The position numbers and the translations under genes are program-made. A stretch of DNA of 64,000 nt from Bacteroidota bacterium (GTDB lineage Bacteria > Bacteroidota > Bacteroidia > AKYH767-A > OLB10), in assembly GCA_016713525.1 (NCBI GenBank), contig JADJOZ010000001.1, positions 620,001 through 684,000 on the forward strand. The letters are read 5' to 3'. The notes beneath the pieces are model-generated. The model worked only from the letters and a program-made list of their open reading frames with translations. It did no database searches and was not told the origin of the DNA. Shown piece by piece: positions 63,926 through 64,000 of this stretch. The stretch's first letter is position 1; each line of letters opens with the position of its first letter.

Positions 63926-64000
63926 AAAATGCAAGTTTTTGGGGAATTATTTTTGCACTCTGACTATTGTCATGACTACCTATTGATTACCGTTATTTTC

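Noticed and set aside
55581..64000. CRISPR array in the right-hand island
   Set aside because: Repeats are long, few and irregularly spaced; no short direct repeats with uniform spacers and no cas genes.

Overview
The window comes from an AT-rich Bacteroidota genome, most likely an environmental Chitinophagales, Sphingobacteriales or Flavobacteriales-like lineage. This rests on ten secreted proteins ending in type IX secretion (T9SS type A) sorting domains, several TAnnTTTG-type promoters, and the Bacteroidota gene order parA-parB-DUF5683-dapB-lepB-wbqC. I cannot name a genus from the sequence alone. No rRNA, tRNA, CRISPR array or transposase was seen.

Layout. 1-946: the end of an ECF42-type sigma factor. 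1.5-18 kb: a run of secreted or cell-surface proteins. It includes four large proteins made of about 65-residue SBBP/beta-propeller modules (a fifth lies at 25-26.7 kb), two of them copies in a 3.77-kb tandem duplication. 18-32.6 kb: a mixed accessory stretch with two S9-type hydrolases, an Imm11-like protein, hypothetical proteins, a methyltransferase, a GT39 and a GT4 glycosyltransferase, lipoproteins and a decayed CPBP protease gene. 32.6-37.3 kb: a core minus-strand block, thrS-infC-rpmI-rplT, plus a DUF6056 membrane protein. 37.6-44 kb: a T9SS protein and a LytS/LytTR-type two-component system. 44-52.7 kb: core minus-strand genes (NTP pyrophosphohydrolase, methylcrotonyl-CoA carboxylase beta, WbqC, signal peptidase I, DapB, DUF5683, ParB, ParA, lipoprotein, UPF0173 hydrolase). 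52.9-55.4 kb: a sortilin/BNR-type T9SS protein. 55.5-64 kb: an accessory island with every gene on the minus strand. It holds a GNAT/HTH pair, two nearly identical XRE regulators, an intact and a fragmentary YhcG (DUF1016) nuclease, a RelE-type toxin/antitoxin pair, a Fic protein, an orphan HigA and a HigBA pair, separated by related non-coding repeats.

Several genes are interrupted by single-base indels, mostly in A/T homopolymers: the 4986, 13652 and 37603 secreted proteins, the sensor kinase, yhcG, and lepB twice. Signal peptidase I is normally essential, so many of these are probably assembly errors and not real pseudogenes. They are annotated as whole genes, with the break positions given.

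The most interesting parts are: (1) the repeat-linked toxin-antitoxin island, where related stem-loop repeats lie just 3' of successive genes, like a cassette array; (2) the large propeller proteins, whose module counts are 7, 14, 14 and 7, and which are being duplicated; (3) the overlapping GNAT/HTH pair with a palindromic operator candidate; (4) infC, which begins with ATT behind a strong Shine-Dalgarno sequence in a phylum that seldom uses one.
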